59,088 bases of DNA from a virus. A program made the translations under genes and the position numbers. Shown in pieces: positions 36,923 through 44,726 of this stretch. Within the stretch, counting starts at the first letter, position 1; each line of letters starts with the position of its first letter. The notes beneath the pieces are model-generated. The model was not told the origin of the DNA. It saw only the letters and a program-made list of their open reading frames with translations, and ran no database searches. Where the stretch lies: positions 1-59,088 of the IMG/VR virus record IMGVR_UViG_3300035388_000078, one strand, 5' to 3'.

Positions 36923-37501
36923 TTAGACTCCTAAGCTATTGATTAAATATTTTCTGGTATAAATTCTTGCCTTGTGTTCATTTCGGGGAAGATCTGCCAT
37001 TGCTTCTTGGGCATCTTCTTTATATTCCCATCCGGATTGAACACGACCATTCTGGACAACAAAATGGGTGTAATGCTCATTGTCATAAACCAGGGAATGA
37101 TTGTCCTGGCGAATAGTGTCATTATTAACGTGGATGGAACTACAAGAAAAAACCGTTTTAGGATACTTGACCATAATCTTTTTTATCTGCTGGTGGGGGC
37201 TTACATCTGCATCAAACCATTCCTTGTAGCACATCATTTTCCCTGCTGGCAGCGTGATGGTATCCCCTTCCTTCAAAGTGGTTGTAACCTGGTATTTATC
37301 ATACAGGGCCGTGTGAAATTCATCTATGATACTTTCGGCGGTGTATCCACAAGAGTCCGGGGATACATATTCCTTAGTGTCGATCGGTTTATCATCCCAA
37401 GCCGTGTCCTCTCTCCATTTAATTGTTTCTGGATCAGCCTTCAATCCTTCGATTACCCACATTCTGCCGTCTTTGTTTTCTTTGAGCGTGTAATCTGTCA
37501 T
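36923..37501 (-). CDS. unknown protein
   Basis: The 192-residue protein starts with GGAGGC before its ATG and ends 4 bases before the acidic-protein start. It looks all-beta to mixed: SLVYDNEHYTHFVVQNGRV and TLPAGKMMCYKEWFDADVSP. No motif or family is recognised. The tight spacing with the acidic gene shows they are one operon with shared control. Gap 37502-37614 shows no gene; it probably holds the promoter for this cluster. Confidence 0.55.
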   Translation of the reverse strand: MTDYTLKENKDGRMWVIEGLKADPETIKWREDTAWDDKPIDTKEYVSPDSCGYTAESIIDEFHTALYDKYQVTTTLKEGDTITLPAGKMMCYKEWFDADVSPHQQIKKIMVKYPKTVFSCSSIHVNNDTIRQDNHSLVYDNEHYTHFVVQNGRVQSGWEYKEDAQEAMADLPRNEHKARIYTRKYLINSLGV

Positions 37502-37614
37502 TTTTTTTAAGCCTCCTTGATTTTAGGTTTTTTCCTTTAGTATGAAGGCTTTCAGATTATATGTCAATACATTTAATCAATTTTATTTAAAACTCTTATC
37601 AATGAGGCTCTTGG

Positions 37615-37919
37615 TATATTAATTACTTGACTCTTGATCCGGTAAAAGTTGCCCACACTTAGAACACCTTTTGGGTTCCGGTGGTGGCTCTTTTCTTAGT
37701 TCTGATATGTAAACTTCTGGTACAGCCCCATTGTCTGACCGAACCGTAACAAAGGGGCTACCAAGCTCTTTTGGTTCAAATTCAGCATAACAATACCACC
37801 CAACCCTTTTCCTATCTGGATGCCAAAGAACATCCCCATAAAACACTGGAGTTCCACTATCCAAAGTAAATAAAAATTTTGCCATTTTAGTGTCCTTCAA
37901 AATCAACTTTATACATTAT
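37615..37919. repeat. direct repeat copy A (305 bp, identical to 50252-50556)
   Basis: Compared base by base, the two 305-bp copies are identical and in the same orientation, 12.6 kb apart. Each holds the whole 88-codon gene and its ribosome site. Flanks differ immediately. There are no terminal inverted repeats. Confidence 0.95.
37619..37885 (-). CDS. small zinc-ribbon-like protein, copy A
   Basis: I start at ATG 37885 (GAAGGA box upstream), 88 residues; an earlier TTG at 37906 is possible. Residues 1-66 are beta-rich (KFLFTLDSGTPVFYGDVLWH, GWYCYAEFEPKELGS); the C-terminus has KRCSKCGQLLPDQESS, a single CxxC that could pair in a dimer. No family is recognised. The whole gene is duplicated identically at 50256-50522. 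Confidence 0.65.
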   Translation of the reverse strand: MAKFLFTLDSGTPVFYGDVLWHPDRKRVGWYCYAEFEPKELGSPFVTVRSDNGAVPEVYISELRKEPPPEPKRCSKCGQLLPDQESSN

Positions 37920-38557
37920 ATAATATCATCGAAAACAATCGGTACCCGGGCCTGAAGCTCTGCAAGCAAAGGTTTCATTAATGCGCTCATCTGAGGATGG
38001 GCAGCTTTAGAACATCGAAGGGAAAAGATGTGCCGCCATTCCCTGATATTGGCTTTCCAGACGATTTCAGTTTTAAGGGAATTTGGGAGAACTTCCCTGG
38101 CTTGTTCCGGACGCCAACCACTATCTAAAAGGCGCTTATACATGATCTCAGAATTCAAGCATGCATCCATCCAAGTATATTCAGTGTCGGTGTACTTTAT
38201 TGATTTTAGTTTTTTAAAAGAAGCACCGACTACGTCTTTGTCGCACCAGACAGGACGAATAAATTCCATTTCACCGTCATACTTTACATACCGGGTGGAT
38301 TCCTGGGCAAAAGAAGATAGTCTGTGCCGTACAATCTCATGGGTCACACCACGATTTGTAACGAACTTGACAATTATATTACCAAATTCAATCATGGCGT
38401 GGTGGCCTCTCTTAATCAGCATTTCAACAAATTTTTCAGCGCTATCCGGTGTTATTTTGTCCTCTGATTTGTAGCAAGTCCGCCCTGCCCGTTCCATCAT
38501 CAGAAGGATATTTTCCGGCAGGGATAAAATTTCATGTGACTGTTCGATAATTTTCAT
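37916..38557 (-). CDS. thyX: flavin-dependent thymidylate synthase
   Basis: ThyX makes dTMP from dUMP using FAD, NADPH and methylenetetrahydrofolate. The signature RHRLSSFAQESTRY (residues ~76-90, RHRx7S) and the C-terminal AALH-like SLRCSKAAHPQM region are present. I choose the ATG at 38557, which overlaps the upstream stop as ATGA and has GGAGAAAA upstream, giving 213 residues, a normal length. An ATG at 38569 is also open. The 305-bp repeat ends four bases into the 3' end of this gene. It supports phage DNA synthesis in the early/middle region. Confidence 0.95.
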   Translation of the reverse strand: MKIIEQSHEILSLPENILLMMERAGRTCYKSEDKITPDSAEKFVEMLIKRGHHAMIEFGNIIVKFVTNRGVTHEIVRHRLSSFAQESTRYVKYDGEMEFIRPVWCDKDVVGASFKKLKSIKYTDTEYTWMDACLNSEIMYKRLLDSGWRPEQAREVLPNSLKTEIVWKANIREWRHIFSLRCSKAAHPQMSALMKPLLAELQARVPIVFDDII

Positions 38558-38949
38558 TTTTTTCTCCATATATTATAAATTGTTGACATTGAGCAATTAG
38601 CTTTAATAGAAGCTTCACGAGCTGTTATTTTACCTTTACATTTTTTTATTTTCTTGATGGTTTCAACATTATTTAAAATTTTATTTTTGTTATTCCCGCC
38701 ACCTGGCCTTCTTGCCCATCCCCATCTTTCCATCCAAAAACAGATAGGTGGTGGAGTCTTGTCAAGCAGGTCACTAATTTCTATCAAATTGCGGTCATGG
38801 GTATAATAATGGTCATAAACAAGTTCAGAGACATATTTATATCCATGAGATTCTACTGCCACATAAAGGTCGTCTTTGTAAGTAAATTGGACCATGGCAT
38901 CCAGGGCTTTGAAATCTGGTTTTTTCTTTTCCTTTTTTTTTGCCGGCAT
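38554..38949 (-). CDS. basic protein with C-terminal helix-turn-helix
   Basis: The 131-residue protein opens with a Lys-rich tail, has an acidic-aromatic middle (SHGYKYVSELVYDHYYTHDR) and ends in a helix-turn-helix (KITAREASIKANCSMSTIYNIWRKK). The last helix is basic and probably binds DNA. Gene overlap ATGA with thyX shows coupled translation. No specific family is recognised; a phage transcription regulator is likely. Confidence 0.6.
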   Translation of the reverse strand: MPAKKKEKKKPDFKALDAMVQFTYKDDLYVAVESHGYKYVSELVYDHYYTHDRNLIEISDLLDKTPPPICFWMERWGWARRPGGGNNKNKILNNVETIKKIKKCKGKITAREASIKANCSMSTIYNIWRKK

Positions 38950-39293
38950 TATAGTTTTCCTTGTCGTTTTTTAATTTTGGTTCCTTTCATCCCAGACCGA
39001 CTATCAAGCATTCGTCTATGCATAAAGACAGGCCTGGGCACCATTGACTTATATGTTTGTTTTTTCGGTACTGGTTGGTAATAAGACTGGAAGGTATCCC
39101 AGACAATGGGTTCCCTATCTATAAATTCAAACGGTTGGACTTCAATCTGATTATGAATTTTTTTCCATTCGTTGGTTTCATCATCAACGATCATGATAGG
39201 GACTAATGCATCTGCGAAAATTTCAGAAATACGACTGGACATAGGGATCATCGTAATAATTATAAACGCACCCTTAACCTTATTTGGTTTCAT
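38949..39293 (-). CDS. unknown protein
   Basis: The 114-residue protein has a beta N-terminus (KGAFIIITMIPMSSRISEIFAD) with a Val/Ile strand (ALVPIMIVDDETNEW) and a basic C-terminus (MHRRMLDSRSGMKGTKIKKRQGKL). No family is recognised. It lies in an operon with the HTH protein and thyX. Its ATG overlaps the end of the HTH gene by one base. Confidence 0.5.
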   Translation of the reverse strand: MKPNKVKGAFIIITMIPMSSRISEIFADALVPIMIVDDETNEWKKIHNQIEVQPFEFIDREPIVWDTFQSYYQPVPKKQTYKSMVPRPVFMHRRMLDSRSGMKGTKIKKRQGKL

Positions 39294-39331
39294 AACAACG
39301 TTCCCGATAATTAAAATTTATTTCCATTTAT

Positions 39332-39348
39332 GTTTCCTTTTTGGGTAA
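39332..39348. promoter_or_regulatory. operator-like site between primase and the HTH-thyX operon
   Basis: GTTTCCTTTTTGGGTAA matches the prophage operator with a 5-base centre and one mismatch per half. It lies in the 88-base gap upstream of the 114-residue gene. Confidence 0.45.
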
Positions 39349-39381
39349 TAATTGAGCAAAAAAAAGGCATACCATTAACTT

Positions 39382-40665
39382 TTAACGGACCCCAAAACCC
39401 AAAATAAATTCTGTTATGTTTCCCTTTTTATGGGTATACCATTGATCCTTAGGACAACGATTCATTTCATAACAATTTTTTTTTGAAATTAAGCAAATAT
39501 AATTTTTTGCATGCACACAATTGCGACCATGAGCACAGGTTTTTATCGTCATTTTTTTGGTTTCATCTATTTTGGTTTCATCTATTTTGGCATTTTCAGG
39601 TTTTGATTTTATTTTATTTTTTTTCTTAGGTGGTAATGATTTTTGCACAAATCGTTTTTCATCAGCTTGTTTTTCAAACCAATCACGTAAATTAATTCCT
39701 TTTTCATATGCTTCCCCAGGGTCTTTACCTGCAGGAACTGGACAGGTTATAGTTCCAGGATATTGAATTTTCCACCATTTCACCTCTTCCCGACCTGCAT
39801 CATCATTATCAAGACATAAAAGAGGTTGATTTTTAGACAGTTCTTCATGTGTTTGGACATCTGGCCGGGCGGTTGAGTTCCCAATGGCCTTAACATCACT
39901 TAAATCGCCAAATTCTTGCCAGGAAAGCCATCCATCAAGTTCCGCTTCAACAAGAAAAATACTTTTAAAAGGATTACTCTTGGAAGGATATGAAAAATAT
40001 TCTGTGGAAGACCCGGCTAATAAAATATATTGATCATCATTAACAGGCTTATCTTGTCGCACACGGATTCTGGTTATTTTACCATTCAAGAAAAAAGGAA
40101 TAAGAAATCCCCTGGGCACCCATATAGTCTTTGAGTATCCAGCTTTATTTAAAGATCGTTCTAAGCCCCATGTTTCCCGGTCAAACTTACGAGTGTTGTT
40201 ATTCCATCCGATACGAGCCTTTTTGATTGTCTCAATTGTAAGCCCTCTTGAATAAAGGTATTCCCGGTGTGGTTTTCCCATGGGAGACATCAGATATTTA
40301 AACGCCTGGAAAGTAACTGTTTCTGCATTTTCCTGCCATACTTGTGGAGGTGATTTAACTTCACGGGGATTCCAGTTTTCTTTCTTTGCAAACTTTTCTT
40401 CAAGAAATGTTTTTTTAAATTCAGGCGTCCTGTCAGCTTTTAAACAGGCCTCATGGTATGACAATCCATCAAAATCACGATAAAATTGAATAATATCCCC
40501 TGCTTTTTTACATCGGCGGCAAACATAGTGATCTTTTTCAGGAAGAATCGAAAAACGATCATTTCCACCACACCATGGACAAGGGCCTTTATATTCCCCA
40601 CCACCTGTTGACGCCGCTTTTTTATAAACATGTCCAATGTTTTCAATTGCTTGCAAAATATCCAT
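39382..40665 (-). CDS. phage primase (CHC2 zinc finger plus TOPRIM)
   Basis: The 427-residue protein has a CHC2-type zinc binding domain at residues ~29-55 (CPWCGGNDRF, YVCRRCKKAGD) and a TOPRIM domain with LVEAELDGW (~240) and LLCLDNDDAGREEVK (~285), the acidic residues that bind magnesium. The C-terminal ~60 residues carry extra Cys/His (CAHGRNCVHAKNYICLISKK), perhaps a second zinc site. It makes RNA primers for phage replication and is transcribed after the SF3 helicase, next to the iteron origin. A KIDETKIDETK direct repeat is near residue 370. Confidence 0.85.
   Translation of the reverse strand: MDILQAIENIGHVYKKAASTGGGEYKGPCPWCGGNDRFSILPEKDHYVCRRCKKAGDIIQFYRDFDGLSYHEACLKADRTPEFKKTFLEEKFAKKENWNPREVKSPPQVWQENAETVTFQAFKYLMSPMGKPHREYLYSRGLTIETIKKARIGWNNNTRKFDRETWGLERSLNKAGYSKTIWVPRGFLIPFFLNGKITRIRVRQDKPVNDDQYILLAGSSTEYFSYPSKSNPFKSIFLVEAELDGWLSWQEFGDLSDVKAIGNSTARPDVQTHEELSKNQPLLCLDNDDAGREEVKWWKIQYPGTITCPVPAGKDPGEAYEKGINLRDWFEKQADEKRFVQKSLPPKKKNKIKSKPENAKIDETKIDETKKMTIKTCAHGRNCVHAKNYICLISKKNCYEMNRCPKDQWYTHKKGNITEFILGFGVR
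39418..39437. promoter_or_regulatory. operator-like site at the end of primase
   Basis: GTTTCCCTTTTTATGGGTAT lies inside the last codons of the primase gene. It has a good first half and a wide centre, and forms a pair with the site at 39332. Confidence 0.3.
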
Positions 40666-40668
40666 ATT

Positions 40669-41004
40669 TCATATTTCCCTATTCTGGTGAGTTTTTGAAA
40701 AAATCAAAAACTCACCAGAAATGTTATTGATATTATTAACAAAACCTGTTTTCTGGTGGGTTTTTAAAAAAAAATCTAATAATAGGCTTTCCTGCGCGGG
40801 TGTGCGCGCGTGATGTGCGCGCGTACGATGTATCTGTATATAATTATTAAAAACACACCAAGATTTTAATATATATAATAATATTAAATAGTTATAATAT
40901 AAGTCTGGTGAGTTTTTGAATGATTCTGGTGAGTTTTTGAATGATTCTGGTGAGTTTTTGATCAATTCTGGTGAGTTTTTGGATGATTCTGGTGAGTTTT
41001 TCAT
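40669..41004 (-). CDS. low-complexity ORF read through the origin iterons
   Basis: An 111-codon frame begins at ATG 41004, one base after the SF3-helicase stop, with AGGAGATG upstream, and ends four bases before the primase start. Its first third is the KNSPESF heptapeptide repeated, because the iterons have a 21-base (7-codon) period. The rest is His/Arg/Leu-rich. The exact fit between genes suggests translation, but the sequence is dominated by origin elements, so coding is doubtful. Confidence 0.3.
   Translation of the reverse strand: MKNSPESSKNSPELIKNSPESFKNSPESFKNSPDLYYNYLILLYILKSWCVFNNYIQIHRTRAHHARTPAQESLLLDFFLKTHQKTGFVNNINNISGEFLIFSKTHQNREI
40682..40720. repeat. perfect inverted pair of the iteron
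   Basis: TTCTGGTGAGTTTTTGA (40682-40698), five A, then its exact reverse complement (40704-40720). Same core as the five direct iterons but as a palindrome. Confidence 0.95.
40904..41002. repeat. five tandem 21-bp iterons
   Basis: TCTGGTGAGTTTTTGAATGAT and close variants begin at 40904, 40925, 40946, 40967 and 40988, a strict 21-bp spacing (two helical turns). The 5' TCTGGTGAGTTTTT core is invariant. No spacer diversity, so not a CRISPR array. Confidence 0.95.
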
Positions 41005-41005
41005 T

Positions 41006-42637
41006 TTAAAAAGCATCTCCTGGATTAATGGTAAGAATAATGCCTTTGTAATAATAACATCCAAGATAAGGAGATGGCGGTTCAATTTTTTTTAGAATAG
41101 CTTCTTTAAAATGTTTTTGATTTAGATGATTAAAACCAGATTCTTTACACCAACTTTTATAAACAAAATATAATTCTTTAGGTTTTGTCCGTAGGGATGT
41201 ATTTCCCTTTTCGATGAAACAACATTCTTCAAAAAAATAACCTATTATATCCTCTTCTTCACGATATTTATGTTTAGCGGCAAGTAACGACTCTGGTATG
41301 TTCAATCTGTCTTTTATCCATAACGATGTTCCCTGAACCAACCATTTTAAAATACCCGGTGCTTCTTTTTTCAACTCTTCCCCAAGTTTTGGATTTTTAA
41401 GGCGTTGCCATGGCTTTAACGGATCAGGTTTATCAACGAATGACAAACTGAAAGGGATCAGGATAACACGATCCCAAAAGGCATCATCATCAGCATCGAC
41501 CTTGGGCAAAGGATTGACAACAGTGATAATGGTATGCGTAGGAGGGAAATCTGTTTCTTTTCGGTCAAAAGGGTTTCTGGCAGAAATTGTATCCCCTCCG
41601 GATAAACCCTTAACAATTGCTGTGTCAAGATGGTCTTTTTTGTTGGCCTCACTGGTCCAGACAATCCTGGCTCCTCTGAACTTCATTAAGGTGGCATTCG
41701 GACCAGTACCGGTTGACTTGATCCCTTGCATAACCAATTGTGTTGGGGCTCTGTAAGCCATAAGGCCGAGAATAATTTTTAAGGTTTCAAGAATAGTGCC
41801 TTTCCCATTCCTGCCATGTTCACCCCAAAAAATAGGATAGATGTGTTCTTCTCTAAGCCCGGTGATGGCATACCCCAAAAGTCTTTGCATAAAATCAACC
41901 ATCTCTTGATCACCTTCAAAAATTTCCAATAAAAAGCGTTCCCAGGCCGGACAAGTAGCATTCTCATCCCATGCAATTGGGGATACAGTTTTGATATAAT
42001 CTTCAGGCCTGCCATCCCTAAATTGTCCTTTTTCCAAATCAATCACTCCATTCCGGCAACCTATTAACCAGGGATTTAAATCCCAACCATCACCAACATA
42101 CCCAAGGGAATTCACTCCCATGGATGCCAATTTTAGAATACTGGATTTCCGTTTCAGAGTCTGAAGCTGTTTTTCTCTTTCCTTGAGTATTTTGATTCGT
42201 GATTTGCAATATTTTATTTCTGTATCCCTTTCTTCAGCTGATAATTTTTTATTGTTTTCAGCTTTTTTAATTTTCCAAATTTCTCGCTGATGCTGTTCAT
42301 AATATACACCAACCACCTCTCGAACTAATTTGAATACCTCTTTTTGTTCATCCTCTCGCCAATGATGGTCATTCCAATAATACCAGGCAGCAAGCGGGTT
42401 CACCCGTTGGTCATAAAGCCGATGCCCCTGGAATAGTTTAATAAATAAAGCGGCATCACCATCTTCATTTTCGTCCAGGGCTTGATATATTATTTTTTCA
42501 GGAAAGCGGCCTTCTGGAATTTCTTTGTCAACAGAAGAGACCTCTTTTGAAAGGCCTTGCTCTTGTAATTGCTCTTTTGCGGCCTTATTGAGTTCTTTGG
42601 CTGATATGCCTTTTTCCTTCTTTTCTGGTTTGTTCAT
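41006..42637 (-). CDS. SF3 helicase, D5/P4-primase-helicase family
   Basis: The 543-residue protein has the D5_N-type region (DGWDLNPWLIGCRNGVIDLE, ~195-215) and SF3 ATPase motifs: Walker A WGEHGRNGKGTIL (~268-282), Walker B RIVWTSEANKKDHL, and sensor ITVVNPLPKVDADDDAFWDR. Residues ~1-175 are Lys/Glu-rich with coiled-coil, without a primase domain, so priming is done by the neighbouring primase. It should melt and unwind the adjacent iteron origin. Its ATG overlaps the ERCC4 gene stop (42634). RBS GGAGTTTTG. Confidence 0.88.
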   Translation of the reverse strand: MNKPEKKEKGISAKELNKAAKEQLQEQGLSKEVSSVDKEIPEGRFPEKIIYQALDENEDGDAALFIKLFQGHRLYDQRVNPLAAWYYWNDHHWREDEQKEVFKLVREVVGVYYEQHQREIWKIKKAENNKKLSAEERDTEIKYCKSRIKILKEREKQLQTLKRKSSILKLASMGVNSLGYVGDGWDLNPWLIGCRNGVIDLEKGQFRDGRPEDYIKTVSPIAWDENATCPAWERFLLEIFEGDQEMVDFMQRLLGYAITGLREEHIYPIFWGEHGRNGKGTILETLKIILGLMAYRAPTQLVMQGIKSTGTGPNATLMKFRGARIVWTSEANKKDHLDTAIVKGLSGGDTISARNPFDRKETDFPPTHTIITVVNPLPKVDADDDAFWDRVILIPFSLSFVDKPDPLKPWQRLKNPKLGEELKKEAPGILKWLVQGTSLWIKDRLNIPESLLAAKHKYREEEDIIGYFFEECCFIEKGNTSLRTKPKELYFVYKSWCKESGFNHLNQKHFKEAILKKIEPPSPYLGCYYYKGIILTINPGDAF

Positions 42638-43131
42638 ATTTTACAAAACTCCATCTTACCGCCCCTTTGACGGTCATCCCAAAAACGATTCAAGGTCAAA
42701 AATATGTGTTTTTCTGTAAAACTCCGATTTGGGCATGGCCATGGCTTAAATCCATACCGTTGAGAAAAAGCCAAAATACTTCGATACACAGTTTTTGGTA
42801 GCATCTGTGATAAAGGGGGTGGGTCTTGAAATATTGTTTGAAAATCCGCTTCTATGACTAACTCGGCATGGTCAAATTTTGACATTCGCTGTATCTCACA
42901 TTCAAAGCGTTCTCTGCCCCGGCCAAATGATTGAAAGAGGTCAGGCAAAGATTTCCGTTCGATGCAAATTGAATGTGAATCGTCTGGAGTTGACATGCCT
43001 TCAATAGAATAATCCCCGGTTTTCAAGGTGGCGAACTCATATTGCAGATTAGGGAAATCCGGATCCCCCACTTTGTCAAATAAGACAGGTAGTTGTTCCC
43101 GGGTGTCGATTAATATTAGTGGGTATTTCAT
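42634..43131 (-). CDS. ERCC4-domain nuclease
   Basis: The 165-residue protein is an ERCC4/XPF-type nuclease domain: LILIDTREQLP (D9-R-E), TGDYSI, and ICIERKSLPDLF (~56-67), giving the GDxnERKxxxD catalytic core. Phage members cut branched or flap DNA. It is compact, without a helicase part. It overlaps the SF3 helicase gene and lies next to the C5 methyltransferase. Start is inferred because no strong ribosome site is visible. Confidence 0.88.
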   Translation of the reverse strand: MKYPLILIDTREQLPVLFDKVGDPDFPNLQYEFATLKTGDYSIEGMSTPDDSHSICIERKSLPDLFQSFGRGRERFECEIQRMSKFDHAELVIEADFQTIFQDPPPLSQMLPKTVYRSILAFSQRYGFKPWPCPNRSFTEKHIFLTLNRFWDDRQRGGKMEFCKI

Positions 43132-43154
43132 ATTGGTAAAATCTATGTCCTCTA

Positions 43155-44726
43155 TTATAGTATCAGTTCTCTACACAGGGCCTCAGCAACCCTACCCGGG
43201 ACCGCATTACCTATCTGCTTAACAATCTCACCCTTGTTGCCGGCAAACTGATAATCCATAGGGAATGATTGTGCTGCAGCAAGTTCATGGGGCTGTAGCA
43301 TCCGCAACCGGATATCAAGCCATATGCTTTTTTTAAATATTTCAATCAGGCCATACCGGTCTCTTGTGGTGACGGTCCCTATGGGCTTATCTACGGACTG
43401 AGCTTTGCTCTGACCAAAATATTTAATCAGGTGAGCATGGACCAAGGCATGGCTTTGCTGAGTTATGACTGTGGGAGCTGGCTTGTCCAGGGAACGAACA
43501 TAACTTTCCCCGGCTGATTTGTGATCGATGCCGACCAGAAATGAAGGCTCAACCAACATTTCGGCCCCGGTGGTTGTCAGCGTGGACAAGGGCTTCTCAA
43601 TAGATTTTACTCGTAGCTGGCCCGCCCCACCTTGTTGCTGAGGCAGGATGAAGGGTTGGACAAGGGCCTTGCCAGGGCGGGTCGTCAAAGTGGGAAAGGG
43701 TCTTTCCAATGACCGGACCCTTTGGGGCCCTGTGTGAGTATAATTTTGATCAATCAAAAATGGCTGGCAGAGATACATATTCTGTTTTGTGGTCAAGGTA
43801 GGCATAGGGAAATTAATGTCCCGTGACATGCTCTTTCCCTTCATGATCGTAAGGAATGGACTACATAAACCTATGTGTTGCCCATTGGCCGTGATAGTGG
43901 GGACCGGGTTATTCAGGGACACCCCTTTACTGGTACCAAAAAATTTCACAAGGAAATCCTCACCACCAAATTTTTTTAAACCATATTCAATCCGGGCCAG
44001 GGTCTTGACTGCCAATGGTTTTTTTCGGGTAAAAATAGATTGCCCCTCGAGGGACCAGTCAATAATATTTTTAGCTGGCACCCATGGCTTAATTACTTTC
44101 CCTCCATAACCATTATATCCTTTTTCGGCATGAGTGGCACTCGGCCAGCTGATCCGCTTATTTCCTCGCTTGGCAATGAGAAAAAACCGCTTACGACAAG
44201 TGGGGTCACCATAATCCGCAGCATTTAGCACCCGGAACTCCACCCTGTACCCAAGAGACTCAAGAGCAAAAATAAAAGCTTTAAAAGTTTGCCCTTTTTT
44301 GGATTTCATGGGCTTGCCGTTTGCCCCAAGAGGCCCCCATGATTGAAATTCTGGAACATTTTCAATCAAGATTCTATCAATATATAGAGCCTCAGCCCAA
44401 CGCACCACCTCCCATGCACCGGCCCTGGATTGATCAGAACAAGGGGTACCCCCGCGGGCATTGCTATAATGGGTACACTCAGGGCTTGCCACAAGTAATT
44501 TGATCCTGCCTCCCGGAAAAACTTTCCGGGGATTTAAATTATTAATACCTTCACAAAGGTGCCGGACCTGGGGATGGTTTTTGGTATGGGTTTCAATTGC
44601 TTTGTCCCAATGGTTTATGGCTGTGAGTTCTACTTTTTTTCCCAAGGATTTAGCAGCCCGAATCAAGCCGGTACTTGTTCCGCCTGCACCACAATAAAAA
44701 TCTGCAACTTGAATTATTTCTGTCAT
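43155..44726 (-). CDS. C5 cytosine DNA methyltransferase with repeat-rich recognition region
   Basis: The 523-residue protein has SAM motif DFYCGAGGTSTG (residues 9-20), catalytic LLVASPECTHYSNARGG (~77-93; PEC replaces the usual PC/PPC), IENVPEFQSWG (~122) and a C-terminal QSFPMDYQFAGNKGEIVKQIGNAVP, motif IX/X. Between them, ~260-460 hold five to six ~45-residue repeats with the pattern V-x-S-L-E/D-K-P-x-P-T-x-T-T...LVxPFL. These probably form the target-recognition part. It protects phage DNA against host restriction. ATG overlaps RecD2 C-half gene (44723). No cognate endonuclease is nearby. Confidence 0.9.
   Translation of the reverse strand: MTEIIQVADFYCGAGGTSTGLIRAAKSLGKKVELTAINHWDKAIETHTKNHPQVRHLCEGINNLNPRKVFPGGRIKLLVASPECTHYSNARGGTPCSDQSRAGAWEVVRWAEALYIDRILIENVPEFQSWGPLGANGKPMKSKKGQTFKAFIFALESLGYRVEFRVLNAADYGDPTCRKRFFLIAKRGNKRISWPSATHAEKGYNGYGGKVIKPWVPAKNIIDWSLEGQSIFTRKKPLAVKTLARIEYGLKKFGGEDFLVKFFGTSKGVSLNNPVPTITANGQHIGLCSPFLTIMKGKSMSRDINFPMPTLTTKQNMYLCQPFLIDQNYTHTGPQRVRSLERPFPTLTTRPGKALVQPFILPQQQGGAGQLRVKSIEKPLSTLTTTGAEMLVEPSFLVGIDHKSAGESYVRSLDKPAPTVITQQSHALVHAHLIKYFGQSKAQSVDKPIGTVTTRDRYGLIEIFKKSIWLDIRLRMLQPHELAAAQSFPMDYQFAGNKGEIVKQIGNAVPGRVAEALCRELIL

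Larger units (their letters stand above)
40682..41005. other. predicted phage origin of replication
   Basis: The region holds a perfect inverted pair (40682-40720), a degenerate iteron at 40750, an alternating pyrimidine/purine run (GTGTGCGCGCGTGATGTGCG at 40800-40819 and on to 40828), an inverted degenerate iteron at 40847-40864, an AT-rich block (40831-40902), and five 21-bp direct iterons. It lies between the SF3 helicase and primase genes. This is the layout of iteron-controlled origins that an SF3/D5-type helicase opens. Function is inferred. Confidence 0.7.

Noticed and set aside
37615-37919. Repeat unit as an insertion sequence
   Set aside because: No transposase, terminal inverted repeats or flanking duplication; it is only a direct duplication.
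40904-41002. Tandem repeats could look like a CRISPR array
   Set aside because: Repeats are 21 bp back to back with no unique spacers; they fit iterons of an origin.
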